The position numbers were made by a program, and so were the translations under genes. The notes under the pieces were generated by a model. The model was not told the DNA's origin and did not search any database. It worked only from the letters and a program-made list of their open reading frames with translations. 64,000 nucleotides of DNA from Eriocheir sinensis (lineage: Eukaryota > Arthropoda > Malacostraca > Decapoda > Varunidae). Shown here one piece after another: positions 1-16,980 of this stretch. Numbering within the stretch: position 1 is the first letter of the stretch; the number at the start of each line of letters is the position of its first letter. The stretch spans positions 124,001 to 188,000 of the forward strand of contig NW_026111774.1 in the NCBI RefSeq assembly GCF_024679095.1, in the 5' to 3' direction.

Positions 1-1626
1 ATATATTTCTATAGAAATCTACGTTGATTTATGAGTATTCGTATATAGATTATGAAATAAATTTACACTGTTTTATGTGTATTTTGCATATTTTTTCAAT
101 ACAAATCTACCTTATTGTATATGCATTCTGTATATTAATTTTAATACAAATTTAATTATGCTATGTGTATTTTTGTATATGTAGTTTTTATAAAAATATG
201 CTTTATTTTATGGGTATTTTGCATTTTTATTTTCATACAAATTTACATTATTTTATTTATATTGTTTATTTTTTTTTAAACAATTTTACATTATTCTATG
301 TGTATTTTGTATATCTATTTTTATACGTATTTACTTAATTTTATGTGTATTTTGTATATATATTTATATAGAAATCTACGTTATATTATGTGTATTCGTA
401 TTTTGAAACAAATTTACATTGTTTTATATGTATTTTTGCATATCTCTTTCAATACAAGTTTACCTTATTGTATGTGCATTTTGTATATTTATTTCAATAC
501 AAATTTAAATATTTTATGTGTATTTTGGTATATATATTTTTATAAGAAATGCGCTATTTGATAGGAATTTTGCATCTTTATTTTCATACAAATTTACATT
601 ATTTTATTAATATTCGGTGTATTTATTTTGATACGATTTCACATTATTCTATTTGTTTTTTGTATATATATTTTTTATACATATTTACATTATTTAATGT
701 GTATCTTGCATATATATTTCATACAAATTTATTATCTATTATTTATTTTCATACAAATACACATTCTTTTCATGATATTTTGTTTATTTATTTTGACACG
801 AATTTACCAAGATATGTATTTTGTATATATATTTTTATACGTATTTACATAATTTCATGTGTATGTTGTATATATATTTCTATAGAAATCTACGTCATTT
901 TATGTGTATTCGTATATATATTTTTAAACAAATTTACTTTGTTTGATATGTATTTTTGAATATCTCTTTCAATACATATTTACCTTACTGTATATGCATT
1001 TTGTATATTTATTTCAATAAAAATTTAAATATTTTATGTGTTTTTTGTTATATATATTTTTATAAAAAATGCGCTATTTTATGGGAATTTTGCATCTTTC
1101 TTTTCATACAAATTTACATTATTTTATTGATATTCTGTGTATTTATATTGATAGGATTTTACATTATTCTATTTCTTTTTTGTATATATTTTTTTATACA
1201 CATTTACATTATTTAATGTGTATCTTGCATATATATTTTATACAAATTTACGTTATTTTAAGTGTATTTGTTTATATATTTTCATTCAAATTTACATTAT
1301 TTTATGTGTATTTTGTATATGTATTTCAATACAAATTTACCTAATTTTATGTGTATTTTGTATATTTCTTTTCATACAAATTTTAAATATTTTTGTGTAT
1401 TTTTGTATATAGTTTTATACAAATTTAGGTTATTTTATGTACGCATTTACATTATTTAATGTGTGTTTTGTATATGTATTTTTATGCAAATTTACTTTAT
1501 TTTATGTGCATTTTTGTACATATATTTTTTTAGAAATTTGTGTTATTTAATGTGTATTTGTATATGTTTTCTCATACAAATTTACATTATTTTATTGCTA
1601 TTTTGTTTATTTATTTTGATACGAAT
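1..1626 (+). repeat. Satellite run 1, T-rich strand forward, ends at junction J1
   Basis: About 36 monomers carry roughly two passes of the HOR. Diagnostic variants include ATGCGCTATTTGATAGGAAT (549) and the related unit at 1069. The run is near-identical to 19547-21172, with an almost constant offset of 19,546 bp, so there is almost no net indel across 1.6 kb. Open frames here, the longest 136 residues, are repeat translation and not genes. The run begins inside a monomer, so the array continues to the left of the window. Confidence 0.93.
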
Positions 1627-2042
1627 GAAAATAGATATACAAAATATACATAAAATAAACTAAATTTGTATTGATATATATATACAAAATACATAAAATA
1701 ATGTAAATTTGTATCAAAATATTTTAACAGATGCGCATAAAATAACTTAAATTTGTTTTAAAATATACAAAATACACATTAAATAATGTAAATATGTATA
1801 AAAAAAATATATACAAAAACAAGTAGAATAATGTAAAATCGTGTCAAAATAAATACACAGAATATTAATAAAACAATGTAAATTTGTATAAATATAAATA
1901 TACAAAATACACATAAAATAACGTAAATTTGTATAAAACTATATTAAAAAATACACAGAAGTAATTAAATTCGTATGAAAATAGATATACAAAATACAGA
2001 TAAAATAAGCTAAATTTGAATTGAAATGTATATACAAAATAC
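1627..2042 (-). repeat. Satellite run 2, inverted, after junction J1
   Basis: Orientation flips where CGAATGAAAATAGATATAC starts. The first 250 bp or so, including GATGCGCATAAAATAAC (1731), match 21173-21430. Near 1883 the match breaks off and jumps to monomers of another series (TATAAATATAAATATAC), so this copy carries a private internal deletion or splice. The run ends where ACAAAATACAATATTTTATG turns back to the T-rich strand. Confidence 0.9.
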
Positions 2043-3533
2043 AATATTTTATGTGTATATTTGTATTTGTATTTAGGTTATTTTATGTGTATTTTGTATA
2101 TATATTTTCATCCAAAATTACATTATTTTATTGGTATTTTCTTAATTTAATTCGATACGAATTTAGATTATTTCATAGGTATTTTCTATACATATTTTTA
2201 TACTCATTTACATTATCTAATGTGTTTTGTATATATATATATTTATGCAAATTTATTTTATGTTCATTTTTGTACATATATTTTTATAGAAATTTGCGTT
2301 ATTTTATGTATATAGTTTTATATAAATTTACGTTATTTTATGTGCATTTTGTATATTTATATTTATACAAATACACATTCTTTTATTGGTATATTGTTTA
2401 TTTACATTTATACGAATTTACATTATTTTATGTATATTTTGTATACATTTTTTATACGTATTTACTTAATTTTATGTGTATTTTGTATATGTATTTTTAT
2501 AGAAATCTACGTTATTTTATGTGTATTCGTATATATATTTTGAAACAAATTTACATTATTTTATATGTATTTTGCATATCTATTTCAATACAAATTTACC
2601 TTATTGTATGTGCATTTTGTATATTTATTTTAATACAAATTGAAATATTTTATGTGTATTTTGGTATCAATAATTTTATAAAAAATGCGTTATTTTATAG
2701 GTATTTTGCATCTTAATTTTCATACAAATTTGCATTATTTTATTAATATTCTGTGTATATATTTTGATACGATTTTACATTATTCTATTTGTGTTTTGTA
2801 TATATTTTTTATACATATTTACATTATTTAATGTGTATTTTGTACATATATTTCATACAAATTTACGTTATTATATGTGTATTTGTTTATATATTTTCTT
2901 TCAAATTTACATTATTTTATGTGTATTTTGTATATGTATTTCAATACAAATTAACCAAATTTTATTTATTTTCATACAAATTGAAATTATTTTTGTTTAT
3001 TTTTTTATATATTTTCATACAAATTTTCGTTATTTTATGTGTATTTGTATATTTATTTTTTCTACAAATATACGTTCTTTTATCTGAATTTTGTTTATTG
3101 AATTTGAAACGAATTTACCTTATTTTGTATATCTATTTTCATACAAATTAAAATACTTCTGTGCATTTTTGTATATAGTTTTATATAAATTTACGTTATT
3201 TTATGTGTATTTTGTATATTTATATTTATACAAATACACATTCTTTTATTGGTATTTTGTATATTTATTTTGATGCGAATTTACATTATTTAATGTGTAT
3301 TTTGTATACATTTTTTTATACGTATTTACTTCATTTTATGTGTATTTTGTATATATATTTTTATAGAAATCTACGTTATTTTATGTGTATTCGTATATAT
3401 ATTTTGTAACAAATTTACATTGTTTTATATGTATTTTGCATATCTATTTCAATACAAATTTACCTTATTGTATGTGTTTTTTATATATTTATTTTAATAC
3501 AAATTTAATTTTTTTATGTGTATTTTGGTATAT
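2043..3533 (+). repeat. Satellite run 3, forward
   Basis: The run opens with the unusual monomer TTTGTATTTGTATTTAGG and then the series ATCCAAAATTACATT, TTAATTCGATACGAATTTAG and TTATGTTCATTTTTGTAC. This series is shared with 14568-15490, 51970-52870 and 63130-63795, and inverted at about 22.3-23.2 kb and 55.7-56.35 kb. From about 2960 it passes into other HOR units. The 231-residue open frame at 2021-2716 is repeat translation. Confidence 0.92.
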
Positions 3534-5552
3534 ATGGTAAGGTAAATTTGCATTGAAAGAGATATTCAAAAATACATATAAAACAATGTAAATTTGTTTC
3601 AAAATATATATACGAATACACATAAAATAACGTAGATTTCTATAAAAATATATACAAAATACACATAAAATGAAGTAAATACGTATAAAAAAATGAATAC
3701 AAAATACACATAAAAATCGTATCAAAATAAATAAACAAAATACCAGTAAAAGAATGTGTATTTGAATAAATATAAATATACAAAATACACAAAAAATATC
3801 GTAAATTTGTATAAAACTATATACAAAAATACACAAAAGTAATTAAATTTGTATGAAAATATATATACAAAATACAGCTAAAATAAGCTAAATTTGAATT
3901 GAAATGTACATACAAAATACATAAAATAATGTAAATCTGTATCAAAATATTTATACAAATACATATAATAACGTAGATTTGTTTAAAAAATATAAACAAA
4001 ATACACATTAAGTAATGTAAATACGTATAAAAATATGTACAAAATACACATATCATCATGTAATTCGTATCAAAATAAATAAACAAAATAGCAATAAAAT
4101 AATGTAAATTTATGAGAAAACATATACAAATAACGCAAATTTCTATAAAAATATATGTACAAAATGCACATAAAATAAAATAAATTTGCATAAAATATAT
4201 ATACAAAACACACACTAAATAAAGTAAATGCGAACATAAAATAACCTAAATTTGTATAAATCTATATAATAAAATAAACAAAAATAAATTAAATTTGTTT
4301 GAAAAGAAATATACAAAATACACATAAAATTAGGTAAATTTGAATTGAAATACATATACAAAATACACATCAAATAATGTAAATTTGAATGAAAATATAT
4401 AAACGAATACACTTAAAATAACGTAAATTTGTATAAAATATATATGCAAGATACACATTAAATAATGTAAATGTGTATAAAAAATATATACAAAAAACAA
4501 ATAGAATAATGTAAAATCGTATCAAAATAAATACACAGAATATCAATAAAATAATGTAAATTTGTTTGAAAATAAAGATGCAAAATTCCCAAAAATTATC
4601 GCATTTTTTATAAAAATATATTTACCAAAATACACATAAAATATTTAAATTTGTATTGAAATAAATATACAAAATGCATATACAGTAAGGTAAATTTGTA
4701 TTGAAAGAGATATTCAAAAATACATATAAAACAATGTAAATTTGTTTCAAAATATATATACGAATACACATAAAATAAAGTAGATTTCTATAGAAATAGA
4801 TATACAAAATACATATGAAATTATGTAAATACGTATATAAATATATATACAATACATATCAAATAATGTAAATTCGTGTCAAAATAAATAAACAAAATAT
4901 CATGAAAAGAATGTGTATTTGTATGAAAATAGATAATAGATAATAAATTTGAATAAAATATATATGCAAGATACACATTAAATAATGTATATATGTATAA
5001 AAAAGTATATACAAAAAACAAATATAATAATGTAACATCGTATCAAAATAAATACACCGAATATTAATAAAATAATGTAAATTTGTATGAAAATAAAGAT
5101 GCAAAATTCCCATAAAACAGCGCATTTCTTATAAAAATATATATACCAAAATACACATAAAATATTTAAATTTTGGCTTGAAATAAATATACAAAATGCA
5201 CATACAATAAGGTAAATTTGTATTGAAAGAGATATGCAAAAATACATATAAAACAATGTAAATTTGTTTCAAAATATATATACGAATACAAATAAAAAAA
5301 CGTAGATTTCTATAAAAATATATATACAAAATACACATAAAATTAAGTAAATACGTATAAAAAAATGTATACAAAATACACATAAAATAATGTAAATTCG
5401 AATTAAAATAAATAAACAAAATACCAATAAAAGAATGTGTATTTGGTTAAATATAAATATACAAAATACACATACAAAATAAACATAAAATAAGGTAGAT
5501 TTGTAATAAAATATATGTACAAAATACACATAAAATAATGTAAATTTATATG

Positions 5553-5555
<3 letters not shown>
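3534..5555 (-). repeat. Satellite run 4, inverted copy of about 45.93-47.96 kb
   Basis: Read on the complement, the variant order and private differences match 45930-47960. Shared marks are the TATTTATCCAAATACACA-type unit (here near 5440, with a one-base difference), the unit with GTACGAATTTACATT (near 4220), and the shortened unit where TTTTGATACGATTTTTATG joins two variants (near 3715). The run flips from forward at about 3533 (GGTATATATGGTAAGG) and ends in a TA tract. Confidence 0.91.
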
Positions 5556-5803
<248 letters not shown>

Positions 5804-5986
5804 TTTACATAATTTATAAATTTTTATATATTTATATGTATTTTCACATATAATTTACATTTTATATGTGTATTTGTATATATTTTGATACAAATTTACA
5901 TTATTTTATGTGTATTTTGAATATATATACAAATTTACTTTATAATATGTGTATTTTGTATATATTTATATTAATACAAATTTATA
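5804..5986 (+). repeat. Short degenerate satellite patch between two TA tracts
   Basis: Roughly four diverged monomers in T-rich orientation (TTTTGATACAAATTTACATT at about 5892). They include truncated units and extra TATA-rich stretches. Both edges grade into TA tracts. Confidence 0.85.
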
Positions 5987-7842
<1,856 letters not shown>

Positions 7843-8208
7843 TAGTTTATTTTATGTATATTTTGTATATCTATTTTCATACAAATTTAACTACTTTTGT
7901 GTATTTTTGTATATAGTTTTATATAAATTTACGATATTTTATGTGTATTTTGTATATTTATTTTTATACAAATACACATTTTTTTATTGGTATTTTGTTT
8001 ATTTATTTTGATACGAATTTACATTATTTTATGTGTATTTTGTATACATTTTTTTATACGTATTTACCTCATTTTATGTGTATTTTGTATATATATTTTT
8101 ATAGAAATCTACGTTATTTTATGTGTATTCGTATATATATTTTGAAGCAAATTTTACATTGTTTTATATGTATTTTGCATATCTATTTCAATATAAATTT
8201 ACCTAATT
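7843..8208 (+). repeat. Satellite run 7, short forward run
   Basis: About eight HOR monomers in standard order, from the TTTAGTTTATTTTATG unit through ACACATTTTTTTATTGG and GAAATCTACGTTATTTTATG to TTTACCTAATT. It ends in a hairpin-forming switch at 8185-8251. Confidence 0.9.
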
Positions 8209-10318
<2,110 letters not shown>

Positions 10319-10644
10319 CGTACAAATTTACATTATTTTATGTGTATTTTGTACATGTATTTAAATACAAATTTAACTAATTATATGTGTATTTTGTATA
10401 TCTATTTTCATACAAATTAAAATCTATTTTTTTGTATATATTTTTATTCAAATTTTCGTAATTTTATGTGTATTTTGTATATTTATTTTCCTACAAATAT
10501 ACGTTCCTTTATCGAAATTTCGTTTATTTATTTTGATACGAATTTTCATTTTTTTAGGTGTATTTGATATATATATTTTTATACTTATTAACATAATTTC
10601 ATATGTATTTTGAATATATATTTTCATAGAAATTTACTCTATAT
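10319..10644 (+). repeat. Satellite run 9, short forward run ending at J2
   Basis: About seven monomers, including GTACATGTATTTAAATAC and ATACGTTCCTTTATCG. The same series occurs at about 36985-37308 and 48895-49222, each ending in the same switch, TTTACTCTATATGT followed by A-rich sequence. Confidence 0.9.
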
Positions 10645-12565
10645 GTATATACAAAAAAACTCAAAAAAAATATAAATTTGTATGAAAATAAATATACAAA
10701 ATACACATAAAATTAGGTAAATTTGTATTGAAATACATATACAAAATACACTTAAAATAATGTAAATTTGAATGAAATTATATAAACAAATACACTTAAA
10801 ATAACGTTAATTTGTATAAAATATATATAAAAATACACATTAAATAATGAAAATATGTATAAAAAAATATATACAAAAGACAAATAGTATAATATAAAAT
10901 CGCATCAAAATATATACACAGAATATTAATAAAATAATATACATTTGTATGAAAACTAAGATGCAAAATACCTATAAAATAACGCATTTTTTATAAAATT
11001 ATATATACCAAAATACACATAAAATATTTGAATTTGTATTAAAATAAATATACAAAATGCACATATAATAAGGTAAATTTGTATTGAAACAGATATGCAA
11101 AATACATATAAAACAATGTAAATTTGTTTCAAAATATATATACGAATACACATAAAATAACTTAGATTTCTATAAATATATATATACAAAATACAAATAA
11201 AATTAAGTAAATAAGAATCAAAAATGTATACAAAATACACATAAAATAATGTAAATTCGTATAAATATAAATAAACAAAATACCAATAAGAGAATCTGTA
11301 TTTGTATAAATATAAATATACAAAATGCACATAAAATAACGTAGCTTTGTATAAAACTATATACAAAAATACACAGAAGTAATTAAATTTGTATGAAAAT
11401 AGATATACAAAATACACACAAAATAAGCTAAATTTGAATTGAAATATATATACAAAATACATAAAATAAAGTAAATTCGTTTCAAAATATTTTTAACAAA
11501 TACACATATAATAACGTAAATTTGTAAAAAAATATATAAACAAAATACACATTAAGTAATGTAAATACGTATAAAAAAATATTTACAAAATACACAAATA
11601 ATCAAGTCATTCGTATCAAAATAAATAAAAAAAAACTAATTAAATAATGTAAATTTGTATGAGAAAACATATACAAAATACACATAAAATAACGTTTTAA
11701 GTTTCAATAAAAATATATGTACAAAAATGCACATAAAATTAGTTTGCATAAAAAAATATATACAAAACACACATTAGATAATGTAAATGAGTATAAAAAT
11801 ATGTATACAAAATACCTATGAAATAATCTAAATTCGTATCGAGTTAAATTTAAAAAAATAACAATAAAATAATGTAATTTTGGATGAAAATATATATAGA
11901 AAACACACATAAAATTAACCTAAATACAAATACAAATATACATATTAAATAACTTAAAATTGAATGAAATAAGTATACAAAATAAACATAAAATAAGGTA
12001 AATTTGTAATAAAATATATGTAAGAATACACATAAAATAATATAAATTTGTATGAAAATATATATACAAATACACATAAAATAACATAAATTTGTATAAA
12101 ATTTGTTTCAAAATATATACGAATACACACAATAAAATAACGTAAATTTTTATGAAAATGTATATATAAAATACACATAAAATAATTTAAATACGTAGAA
12201 AAATATATATACAAAATACACATAAATTAATGTAAACTCGTAAAAAATTAAATACACAATATTCCAATAAAAGAATGTATATTTGTAGGAAAATATATAT
12301 ACAAAAAACAAATAAAATAACTATAGTTGTATAAAAATATATACAAAAATACACAAAAATAATTTTAATTTGTTTGAAAATAGATATGCAAAATACACAT
12401 AAAGTTAGGCAAATTTGTATTGAGATACATATACAAAACTCACATAAAATAATGTAAATTTGTATGAAAATATATAAACAAATACATATAAAATCACGTA
12501 AATTTGGATAAAATATATATACAAAATATACATTAAATATTTTAAATATGTATAAAAATATATTA
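10645..12565 (-). repeat. Satellite run 10, between J2 and J3
   Basis: Direct homologue of 37309-39187 and, in part, 49223-50550. Shared marks: AATTATATATACCAAAATAC (about 10997), AATAAGAGAATCTG / AATAAGAGAGTGTG (11286, 37926, 50000) and AATAATCAAGTCATTCG (about 11597). The unit at 11161-11200 keeps a short TATATATATA where the 49.75-kb copy has a long TA tract. It ends at J3. Confidence 0.92.
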
Positions 12566-15518
12566 TATTATATATTTTTATTGATATTTGCGTTATTTAT
12601 GTGTATTTTGTATATGTTTTCTCATAGAAATTTACATTATTTTATTGGTATTTTGTCTATTTATTTTGATACGAATTACATGATTATTTGTGTATTTTGT
12701 ACATTTTTTTTATACGTTTTTACATTATTTAATGTGTATTTTGTTTATATATTTTTATACAAATTTACGTTATTATATGTGTATTTGTATATTTTGATAG
12801 AAATTTACATTATTTTATGTATTTTGTATAAATATTTCAATTCAAATTTAGCTTATTTTATGTGTATTTTGTATATCTATTTATTTTAATACAAAATCAA
12901 ATATTTTATATTTTTTCGTATACATATTTTTATAAAAAATGCGTTATTTTATGGGTATTTTGCAATTTAATTTTCATACAAATTTACATTATTTTATTAA
13001 TATTTTCTGTATTTATTTTGATACGATTTTACATTATTTTATTTGTGTTTTGTATATATATTTTTATACATAATTACATTATTTAATGAGTTTTTTGTAT
13101 ATATATTTGATACAAATTTACGTTATTTTAAGTCTATATGTTTATATATTTTCATTCAAATTTACATTATTTTATGTGTATTTTGTATATGTATTTCAAT
13201 ACAAATTTACCTAATTTTATATGTTTTTTGTATATTTATTTTCATACAAGTTTAAATAATTTTTGTGTATTTTTGAATATAGTTTTATACAAATTTTGGT
13301 TATTTTATGTGTATTTTGTATATCTATTTTCATACAAATACACATTCTTTTCATGATATTTTGTTTATTTATTTTGACACGAATTAACATTATTTAATGT
13401 GTATTTTGTATATATATTTTTATACGTATTTACATTATTTCAACTGTATTTTGTATATATATATTTCTATAGAAATCTACGTTATTATATGTGTATTCGT
13501 ATATATATTTTGAAACAAATTTACATTGTTTTATGTGTATTTTGCATATTTTTTCAACACAAATTTACCTTATTGTATGTGCATATTGTATATTAATTTT
13601 AATTCAAATTTGATTAATCTATGTGTATTTTTGTATATGTATTTTTATAAAAATATGCTTTATTTTATGGGTATTTTGCATCTTTATTTTCATACAAATT
13701 TACATTATTTTATTGATATTCTGTGTATTTATTTTGATATGATTTTACATTATTCTATGTGTATTATGTATATATATTTTATATAAAATGTATTTGTTTT
13801 CATTTCATACAAATCTACATTATTTTATGTGTTTTTTGTACATGTATTTAAATACAAATTTAACTAGTTATATGTGTATTTTGTATATCTATTTTGTATG
13901 TATATTTTCATAGAAATTTACTCTATTTTATGAGTATTCGTATATATATTTTGATACAAATTTACATTATTGATGTGTATTTTGCATATCTATTTCAATA
14001 CAAATTTACTTTATTGTACGTGCATTTTGTATATTTATTTTAATACAAATTTAATTATTTTATTTGTATTTTTGTATATATATTTTTATGCAAATATGCG
14101 TTATTATATGGATATTTTGCATCTTTATTTTCATACAAATTTACATTATTTTATTGATATTCTCTTTATTTATTTTGATACGATTTAACATTATTCTATG
14201 TGTATTTTGTATATATTTTTTTTATACATATTTACATTATTTAATGTTCATTTTGTATATATTTTATCCAAATTTACATTATTTTATGTGTATTTGTTTA
14301 TATATTTTCATACAAATTTACACTATTTTATGTGTTTTTTGGATATATATTTTTCTACGTATTTAAATTGTTTTATGTGTATTTTGTATATACATTTTCA
14401 TAAAAAAATTACGTTATTTTATTGAGTGTATAAGTATATATTTTGATTCAAATTTTATACAAATTCATGTTATTTAATGTGTATTGGTATATATATTTTC
14501 ATACAAATTTATATTATTTTATGTTTATTTTGTATATTTATTTCACTCAATTTTAAATTATTTTATGTGTATATTTGTATTTGTATTTAGGTTATTTTAT
14601 GTGTATTTTGTATATATATTTTCATCCAAAATTACATTATTTTATTGGTATTTTCTTAATTTAATTCGATACGAATTTAGATTATTTCATAGGTATTTTG
14701 TATACATATTTTTATACTCATTTACATTATCTAAAGTGTGTTTTGTATATATATTTTTATGCAAATTTATTTTATGTTCATTTTTGTACATATATTTTTA
14801 TAGAAATTTGCGTTATTTTATGTATATAGTTTTATATAAATTTACGTTATTTTATGTGCATTTTGTATATTTATATTTATACAAATACACATTCTTTTAA
14901 TGGTATATTGTTTATTTAAATTTATACGAATTTACATTATTTTATGTGTATTTTGTATACATTTTTTTATTCGTATTTACTTAATATTATGTGTATTTTG
15001 TATATGTATTTTTATAGAAATCTACGTCATTTTATGTGTATTCGTATATATATTTTGAAACAAATTTACATTATTTTATATGTATTTTGCATATCTATTT
15101 CAATACAAATTTACCTTATTGTATGTGCATTTTGTATATTTATTTTAATACAAATTCAAATATTTTGTGTATTTTGTTATCAATAATTTTATAAAAAATG
15201 CGTTATTTTATAGGTATTTTGCATCTTAATTTTCATACAAATTTACATTATTTTATTAATATTCTGTGTATATATTTTGCTACGATTTTACATTATTCTA
15301 TTTGTGTTTTGTATATATTTTTTTTATACATATTTACATTATTAAATGTGTATTTTGTATATATATTTCATACAAATTTACGTTATTATATGTGTATTTG
15401 TTTATATATTTTCTTTCAAATTTACATTATTTTATGTGTATTTTGTATATGTATTTCAATACAAATTAACCGAATTTTATGTGTATTTTGTATGTATCTT
15501 TTCATACAAATTTAAATT
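12566..15518 (+). repeat. Satellite run 11, forward, after J3
   Basis: The run starts TTTTTATTGATATTTGCGTT. Its first 2.3 kb is paralleled at 39188-41500, at 50573-52300 (start truncated) and at 61109-63400. Diagnostic variants are TTTGATTAATCTATGTG (13609), AACTAGTTATATGTG (about 13863) and AAATATGCGTTATTATATGG (about 14092). Past 14568 it enters the series shared with run 3. The 138-residue open frame at 14484 is repeat translation. Confidence 0.93.
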
Positions 15519-15996
15519 AAATTAATATATATTTGAATGAAAATAAATTTACAAAATACACATAACATAACTAAAATTTGTATTAAAATATATACAAAAA
15601 TAAATAGAAATAATTTGAATTTGTATGAAAATAGATATATAAAATACACATAAAATTATTTAAATTTCTTTTGAAATGTATATACAAAATACTCATAAAA
15701 TATTGTAAATTTTTGTCAAAATATATAAACAAATACACATAAAATAACGTAAATTTGTATGAAAAATATATACAAAATACACATAGAATAATGTCACCGT
15801 ATCAAAATGAATGAGCAGAATATCAATGAAATAATGTAAATTTGTATGAATATAAAGATGAAAATACCCAAAAAATAAACCATATGTTTATAAAAATACA
15901 GATACAAAAATACACATCGAATAATTAAATTTGTATTAAAATTAATATACAAAATGCGTATATAATAAGGTAAATTTGTATTGAAAAAATATGCAA
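15519..15996 (-). repeat. Satellite run 12, inverted
   Basis: About ten monomers. One is shortened at 15790 (AATGTCACCGTATC). The complement matches 45278-45770, sharing the rare words GAATGAGCAGAATATC (15810) and CATATGTTTATAAA (15884). It flips at J4, where ATGCAACATACACGTTTACT begins. Confidence 0.88.
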
Positions 15997-16980
15997 CATA
16001 CACGTTTACTCATACAAATTTATATTATTTTATTGGTATTTTGTTTATTTATTTTGATACGAATTACATGATTATATGTGTATTTTGTACATATTTTTTT
16101 ATACGTATTTACATTATTTAATGTGTATTTTGTTTATATATTTTCATACAAATTTACGTTATTATATGTGTATTTATATAAATATTTTGATACAAATTTA
16201 TTTTATTTCATGTATTTTGTATATATATTTCAATTCAAATTTAGCTTATTTTGTGTGTATTTTGTATATATTTTCATACAAATTTAATTACTTCTGTGTA
16301 TTTTTATATATAGTTTTATATAAATTTACGTTATTTTATGTGTATTTTGTATATTTATATTTATACAAATACACATTCTTTTATTGGTATTTTGTTTATT
16401 TATTTTGATACGAATTTACATTATTTTATGTGTATTTTGTATACATTTTTTTATACGTTTTTATACTTCATTTTATGTGTATTTTGTATATATATTTTTA
16501 TAAAAATCTACGTTATTTTATGTGTATTCTTATATATATTTTGAAACAAATTTACATTGTTTTAAATGTATTTTGCATATCTATTTCAATACAAATTTAC
16601 CTTATTGTATGTGTTTTTTGTATATTTATTTTAATACAAATTTAATTTTTTGATGTGTATTATGGTATATATATTTTTATAAATAAAAAAAATGTATTTT
16701 GCTTCTTTATTTTCATAAAAATTTACATTATTTTATTAATATTCTGTGTATTTATTTTGATACGATTTTACAATATTCTATTTGTGTTTTGTACATATTT
16801 TTTTATACAAATTTACGTTATTTTAAGTGTATTTGTTTATGTATTTTCATTCAAATTTACATTATTTTATGTGTATTTTGTGTATGTATTTCAATACAAA
16901 TTTACCTAATTTTATGTGTATTTTGTATACTTATTTTTATACAAATTTAAAATATTTTTGTGTATTTTTGTATATAGTTG
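15997..16980 (+). repeat. Satellite run 13, forward; left arm of a foldback
   Basis: One nearly complete HOR pass. The segment 16280-16977 is mirrored by 17120-17838 on the other strand, with the same private change in one unit (an extra AAATAAAAAAA before ATG near 16681). The region after J4 also matches the complement of about 44.3-45.28 kb. Confidence 0.9.

Noticed and set aside
2021..2716. 231-codon open frame, and dozens of others of 60-204 codons across the window
   Set aside because: All encode 15-residue periodic variants of the monomer, occur in all three frames of the T-rich strand, and lack any domain, codon bias or start context. They follow the repeat orientation exactly.
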